The notes below the pieces were generated by a model. It worked only from the letters and a program-made list of their open reading frames with translations, had not been told where the DNA came from and searched no databases. A stretch of DNA of 64,000 nt from Vreelandella venusta (GTDB taxonomy: Bacteria > Pseudomonadota > Gammaproteobacteria > Pseudomonadales > Halomonadaceae). Location of the stretch: NCBI RefSeq assembly GCF_007989605.1, contig NZ_BJUL01000001.1, positions 186,001-250,000 on the forward strand. The letters are read 5' to 3'. The translations under genes and the position numbers were made by a program. Of this stretch, positions 60,566-64,000 are shown piece after piece; position 1 is the first letter of the stretch, and each line of letters opens with the position of its first letter.

Positions 60566-61693
60566 ATGTCTATGCAGAGAATGCGAGTACGCGAAGCAGG
60601 CTTGTCACCGCCCGGGGAGCCAGGCGTGTACAACGCCATCACCGACGTCCCCGGTGTGCTGGTCGGCTATGAGACGCTCGATGGCAAGGCTGCCAACGGG
60701 CGGCCGGTCAAGACCGGTGTGACCGCCATTCTGCCCCACGGGAGAAGTCGCACACCGCGCCCCGTCTGGGCAGGGTTTCACGCGCTCAATGGCAACGGCG
60801 AAATGACCGGTACCCACTGGATTGAGCATGGCGGCTACTTTGTCGGCCCGGTCTGTCTGACGAATTCGCATAGCGTGGGCATCGTCCACCATGCCACCAC
60901 GCGCTGGATGCTGGAGCAGTACGCCGCAACCTTCGAGTCACACCACCTGTGGGCGATGCCGGTGGTCGCAGAAACCTACGATGGTGTGCTCAACGACATC
61001 AACGGCCAGCACGTTGAGGCTCACCATGTCCACGCGGCCCTGGCCAGCGCCCATGCTGGCAACCTCGAAGAAGGCAACGTCGGCGGCGGCAACGGCATGA
61101 TCTGCTATGGCTTCAAGGGCGGAACGGGGACTTCGTCGCGGCGAGTCGTCATCGATGACCAGGCGTATACCGTCGGTGTGCTGGTCCAGGCCAACCATGG
61201 CAAGCGCGACTGGCTCAACGTGCTAGGGGTTCCTGTCGGCAAGTCTCTGGATGACGGCAACTGGCCCAAGGAACTCAACCGTGAGCGCGGTTCCATCGTC
61301 GCCATTATCGCAACGGACGCCCCCATGCTGCCACACCAGCTGAAGCGCCTGGCCCAGCGTGCCGGGCTCGGCATCTCGCGCACCGGCAGTCCCGGTGGCA
61401 ATGATTCGGGCGACATCTTCCTGGCCTTCAGCACCGCAAATGACGGGCCCTTGCCTCAACTGGGGAAAGCCCGACAGCAGATGTGCCACCTCAACGACGA
61501 GTGCTTCGACGACCTTTATATGGCAGTAGTGCAAGCCACCGACGAGGCCGTTCTCAACGCCATGTTTATGGCCGAAGGCGCACCGATGGCCAAGCCCCAG
61601 GGATGGTGCCCCGCACTGGATCTACAGCGGCTGGCGCCGCTCATGCGTCGGGCCGGATTGGGTATGGAGGCGAAGCCGCCGATGCCTGCCTAA
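60566..61693 (+). CDS. P1 family (S58) beta-aminopeptidase-like protein
   Basis: 375 residues from ATG at 60566 with GGGGAGG upstream; the in-frame start at 60494 has no such site. GVYNAITDVPGVLVGYETL opens the family, with LTNSHSVGIVHHAT, EGNVGGGNGMICYGFKGGTGTSSR and the C-terminal GSPGGNDSGDIFLAFSTAN. The Gly-Thr-Ser-Ser part of the third segment is where DmpA/BapA enzymes cut themselves to free the N-terminal nucleophile. Such enzymes remove N-terminal beta-alanyl or D-alanyl residues. Beta-alanine would lead to malonate semialdehyde, the DddC substrate, but no transaminase is in the window. Confidence 0.85.
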   Translation: MSMQRMRVREAGLSPPGEPGVYNAITDVPGVLVGYETLDGKAANGRPVKTGVTAILPHGRSRTPRPVWAGFHALNGNGEMTGTHWIEHGGYFVGPVCLTNSHSVGIVHHATTRWMLEQYAATFESHHLWAMPVVAETYDGVLNDINGQHVEAHHVHAALASAHAGNLEEGNVGGGNGMICYGFKGGTGTSSRRVVIDDQAYTVGVLVQANHGKRDWLNVLGVPVGKSLDDGNWPKELNRERGSIVAIIATDAPMLPHQLKRLAQRAGLGISRTGSPGGNDSGDIFLAFSTANDGPLPQLGKARQQMCHLNDECFDDLYMAVVQATDEAVLNAMFMAEGAPMAKPQGWCPALDLQRLAPLMRRAGLGMEAKPPMPA

Positions 61694-61744
61694 AACGTGC
61701 AACTGATGTTTTCCGACCAACAACAATAAGGAAACCACCTACTC

Positions 61745-63226
61745 ATGAAGACTTCTCAAGCTTGTTCCACGGCTCTCTCGAGCCAGCACAATCGGCTGTC
61801 GGGGAAACTCGGCACCGCGGGCATCGTGTTTATGGTCGTTGCCGCCGCCGCTCCGTTGACAGTCGTCAACGGCAATACTCCGCTGGCGCTCGGACTCGGC
61901 AATGGCGCGATGGCACCGCTGGGCTTTCTGTTTGCCTCCCTCGTGCTGTTCCTATTTTCGGTAGGATTTGTCGCGATGACACCCCACGTGAAGGAGGCTG
62001 GCGCCTTTTTTACCTATGTGGGTACCGGGCTGGGGCCGCGAGCGGGCCAGGCAACCGCCTTTGTGGCTCTGATCACCTATACGGCCATTCAGTTAGGCAT
62101 CTATGGGTTCTTTGGTTGGGCCGCCGCCGAGGCGATGACCACTATCGGGGGGCCGTCGCTGCCCTGGTGGCTCTATGCCGGTGGAGCGCTTGTGGTGGTC
62201 GCCGCCCTAGGGTATCGCGATATCGAGCTTAGTTCGAAGGTGCTGGCGGTAGCGCTCATCCTGGAAATCGGGGTGGTCATTGTCATGAACGCGTTCATTG
62301 TGCTTGAACCCAGTGGCAGTGCCCTGGGCATTCTGCCTGCGGTGCCTGCCGCGACCGGCGACTGGGGGCCGTTTGGCATCGCGGTACTGTTCAGCGTGAC
62401 GGGGTTCATCGGCTTCGAAGCCACCGCCGTGTTTCGCGATGAAGCGCATGACCCGGATCGTACTATTCCCCGGGCAACCTACTGGGCGGTCTTCATCATC
62501 GGCGGCTTCTATACCGTATCGTGCTGGTGCCTAGTGTACGCTTGGGGCCCGGATACCGTACATGCCGTCGCCAACGACTACCTTGGCAACGGCGGCAACA
62601 TGGTGCTGGATACCGCACGTTTCTATACCGGCCGTGTTCTTACCGACATCATGGAAGTGTTGCTGTTGACCAGCCTCGTCGCCTGCATCCTGTCGTTCCA
62701 CAATATCGTGGCGCGTTACCAGTTCGTGCTGGCGAACTTCGATATCTTGCCCAGTATCTTCTCGAAGGTTCACCACTCGCATGGCTCGCCACATGTGTCG
62801 TCGCTGATCCAGTCTGCGAGCGCCCTGGTGTTGGTGGCGCTGTGCGCGCTCAGTGGTGCCAGCCCGCTGGTCGGAGTATTCGGCTCCATGGCTGGCATTG
62901 CCACGGTCGGCATGGTGCTTCTCATGCTGCTAACCTCGGTGGCGACGGTCGTGTTCTTTTACCGCTCTCCCTCCCTCGCCCAAGGCCGGGTGGTGGCGAC
63001 CCGTGTGGTCCCCGTTGTTGCCTGTCTGCTATTGACCTTTATCCTGTACCTAGTACTTGGCAACTTCACTCAGGTGACTGGACTCAGCGTGGCTGTCAGC
63101 TCGGTACTTGCTGTGATTCCCATCGGCGCCTTTATCATCGGATTCATTGCCATTCGGGAAAGCTCGAAGAGACAGTTGGACACACTGGTGGGAGGCGAGC
63201 CAATGCCTGAGCAAGCAGCGCACTAA
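61745..63226 (+). CDS. APC family amino acid permease
   Basis: 493 residues with about twelve membrane segments. The family opening is GKLGTAGIVFMVVAAAAPLTVVNGNTPLALGLGNGAMAPLGFL and AGAFFTYVGTGLGPRAG; helix 6 region reads GFIGFEATAVFRDEAHDPDRTIPRAT. It would import an amino acid, or the small peptide or beta-amino acid handled by the peptidase encoded 51 bases upstream. Same strand, so one operon under the RpiR regulator is likely. Substrate not decidable. Confidence 0.87.
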   Translation: MKTSQACSTALSSQHNRLSGKLGTAGIVFMVVAAAAPLTVVNGNTPLALGLGNGAMAPLGFLFASLVLFLFSVGFVAMTPHVKEAGAFFTYVGTGLGPRAGQATAFVALITYTAIQLGIYGFFGWAAAEAMTTIGGPSLPWWLYAGGALVVVAALGYRDIELSSKVLAVALILEIGVVIVMNAFIVLEPSGSALGILPAVPAATGDWGPFGIAVLFSVTGFIGFEATAVFRDEAHDPDRTIPRATYWAVFIIGGFYTVSCWCLVYAWGPDTVHAVANDYLGNGGNMVLDTARFYTGRVLTDIMEVLLLTSLVACILSFHNIVARYQFVLANFDILPSIFSKVHHSHGSPHVSSLIQSASALVLVALCALSGASPLVGVFGSMAGIATVGMVLLMLLTSVATVVFFYRSPSLAQGRVVATRVVPVVACLLLTFILYLVLGNFTQVTGLSVAVSSVLAVIPIGAFIIGFIAIRESSKRQLDTLVGGEPMPEQAAH

Positions 63227-63259
63227 GTGTGTCAACCCACTAGGTTTTTTCACTGAAAT

Positions 63260-63480
63260 AATTGGCCTGCTAACAGGAAGCTGATCATTCAGGCTGATAT
63301 GGGGCCGATGCCAGTTGTACTGGTAAAGCCAAGCGGGCAGAGGCTCGCTTGGCGCTTCCGAACTTTCATAGTGCTAGGCTTAGGCCCACTCTCAGGCAGA
63401 GCGGTTTGAATGAACCGCTCTGCCTTGTCATTGGTGTGTGGTGTATCGACCCGAGTACATTTTTGCTTCACGCTCTGGCG
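63260..63480 (-). pseudogene. Fragment of a second IS481-family transposase
   Basis: On the minus strand QKCTRVDTPHTNDKAERFIQTAL is in one frame and SEPLPAWLYQYNWHRPHISL in another. Both are consecutive parts of IS481 transposases, so a frameshift split the gene and the N-terminal half is missing. It differs from the 45.9-kb fragment in its motif spelling and is a different element. Confidence 0.8.
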
Positions 63481-63492
63481 TTGGCATAGGCA

Positions 63493-63690
63493 GTGGAGTG
63501 GCTTGGTCCGGTAGCAGGCTCTGGCATCGTTTACTACACGCGTAAAGCTGCAGGAGTGCAACTGGATGAGCAGCAACTGGCCGCCGTGCGTGACGAAATT
63601 GCCGATGTTCAGCTCTATCTGATCCGGCTAAACTTGGATTCAAGCAGGGTCGGAGACTCAGCTTTCGGTTTAAATTCTTCGCTAAAAACG
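63493..63690 (+). pseudogene. MazG-like nucleotide pyrophosphohydrolase fragment
   Basis: The frame contains LDEQQLAAVRDEIADVQLYLIRL, the Glu/Asp-rich helix of all-alpha NTP pyrophosphatases (E-x-x-D). The N-terminal helix and C-terminus are lacking and the tail is not family-like, so it is a remnant cut by the IS481 debris. Confidence 0.5.
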
Positions 63691-63697
63691 TCCTTTA

Positions 63698-64000
63698 ATG
63701 GCGTTTCTGTACTTGAAGATAAACCATTTACTGCACAACCCGTATGGTGCCGTGGTGACGACCGCTTGGCTGGCGTCACACGGCGTCACATCTGATCAGG
63801 CGCGTAAGCTGGCCAGCAGTGGCTGGCTGCAACGCGTGGGGCACGGCGCCTACTGCCAAGCGGGGGAGCCTCTTACCTGGGAGAGCGCTGTCTTCGCCCT
63901 GCAGACGAGCGACGACACGGGTTTACCACCGCTTTGGCCCGGTGGCCAGACGGCCCTGGCACTGCATGGCTTTGCCCACTATCTGCCCATGGGGGAGAGC
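63698..64000 (+). CDS. AbiEi-family type IV antitoxin (5' part only)
   Basis: The frame from ATG at 63698 is open to the window end (101 codons). NPYGAVVTTAWLASHGVTSDQARKLASSGWLQRVGHGAY is the winged-helix AbiEi N-terminal domain, followed by LTWESAVFALQ and WPGGQTALALHGFAHYL. AbiEi antitoxins regulate AbiEii nucleotidyltransferase toxins in phage abortive infection. The toxin gene would lie to the right, outside the window. Confidence 0.85.
   Translation, partial: MAFLYLKINHLLHNPYGAVVTTAWLASHGVTSDQARKLASSGWLQRVGHGAYCQAGEPLTWESAVFALQTSDDTGLPPLWPGGQTALALHGFAHYLPMGES

Overview
The window comes from a halophilic gammaproteobacterium and most probably from Halomonas or a close relative (Halomonadaceae). 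This is inferred from gene content: a BCCT carrier next to a ProVWX-type glycine betaine ABC system, a second BCCT carrier in a DMSP cluster, the acetate-locus pair of a DUF294 protein and a DnaQ-like exonuclease, and a ddd/acu gene set of the kind described from Halomonas HTNK1. No rRNA is present, so the genus is not proven.

Layout. (1) 1-29.6 kb is chromosomal backbone. It holds the end of a DUF294 gene, a DnaQ-like exonuclease, osmolyte uptake (BCCT carrier and proVWX), an acidic lipoprotein, an NtrC-type two-component system, a PQQ-type sugar dehydrogenase, an AEC carrier and a LysR regulator. An iron locus follows: two TonB-dependent receptors, an RND pump with its adaptor, a FepBDGC-like ABC importer and an ABC exporter, with Fur-like boxes in front of three units. 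(2) 29.65-45.58 kb is an integrative island in the 3' end of a tRNA-Ile2 (CAU) gene, bounded by perfect 46-bp direct repeats. It resembles the E. coli CP4-57 type of element: integrase, AlpA-like protein, DUF3987 (YfjI-like), YfjJ/inovirus Gp2-like HUH protein and DUF932 (YfjQ-like). It also carries an ERF/YqaJ recombination pair and a cargo of C5 methyltransferase, HNH endonuclease and Vsr nuclease. An OGFr-domain protein and a PD-(D/E)XK-like protein are unexplained. (3) 45.6-46.15 kb holds debris of another integrase and of an IS481 transposase. (4) 46.16-59.3 kb is a complete-looking DMSP/acrylate cluster: acuI, acuR (TetR), a LysR regulator (probably dddR), dddC, dddA, acuN, acuK, dddT, dddD and a tautomerase resembling malonate semialdehyde decarboxylase. 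(5) 59.5-63.2 kb carries an RpiR regulator, a beta-aminopeptidase-like P1 peptidase and an APC permease. (6) The right edge has a second broken IS481 transposase, a MazG-like fragment and the start of an AbiEi-type antitoxin gene.

How the genes work together. DddT would import DMSP and DddD would release DMS, leaving a 3-hydroxypropionate unit. AcuN and AcuK would feed acrylate into the same 3-hydroxypropionate pool. DddA would oxidise that to malonate semialdehyde and DddC would turn it into acetyl-CoA, while AcuI detoxifies acryloyl-CoA to propionyl-CoA. Two nearly identical 17-bp palindromes precede acuI and acuR, and a perfect T-N11-A dyad sits between the LysR gene and dddC, so control of both arms can be read from the DNA. 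The tautomerase downstream of dddD shares Pro1, the DRYQ motif and a C-terminal DWSF motif with malonate semialdehyde decarboxylase, which suggests an extra exit from malonate semialdehyde. The candidates for a less described system are this tautomerase branch and, in the island, the HUH replication gene facing a 650-base noncoding stretch with four perfect hairpins.
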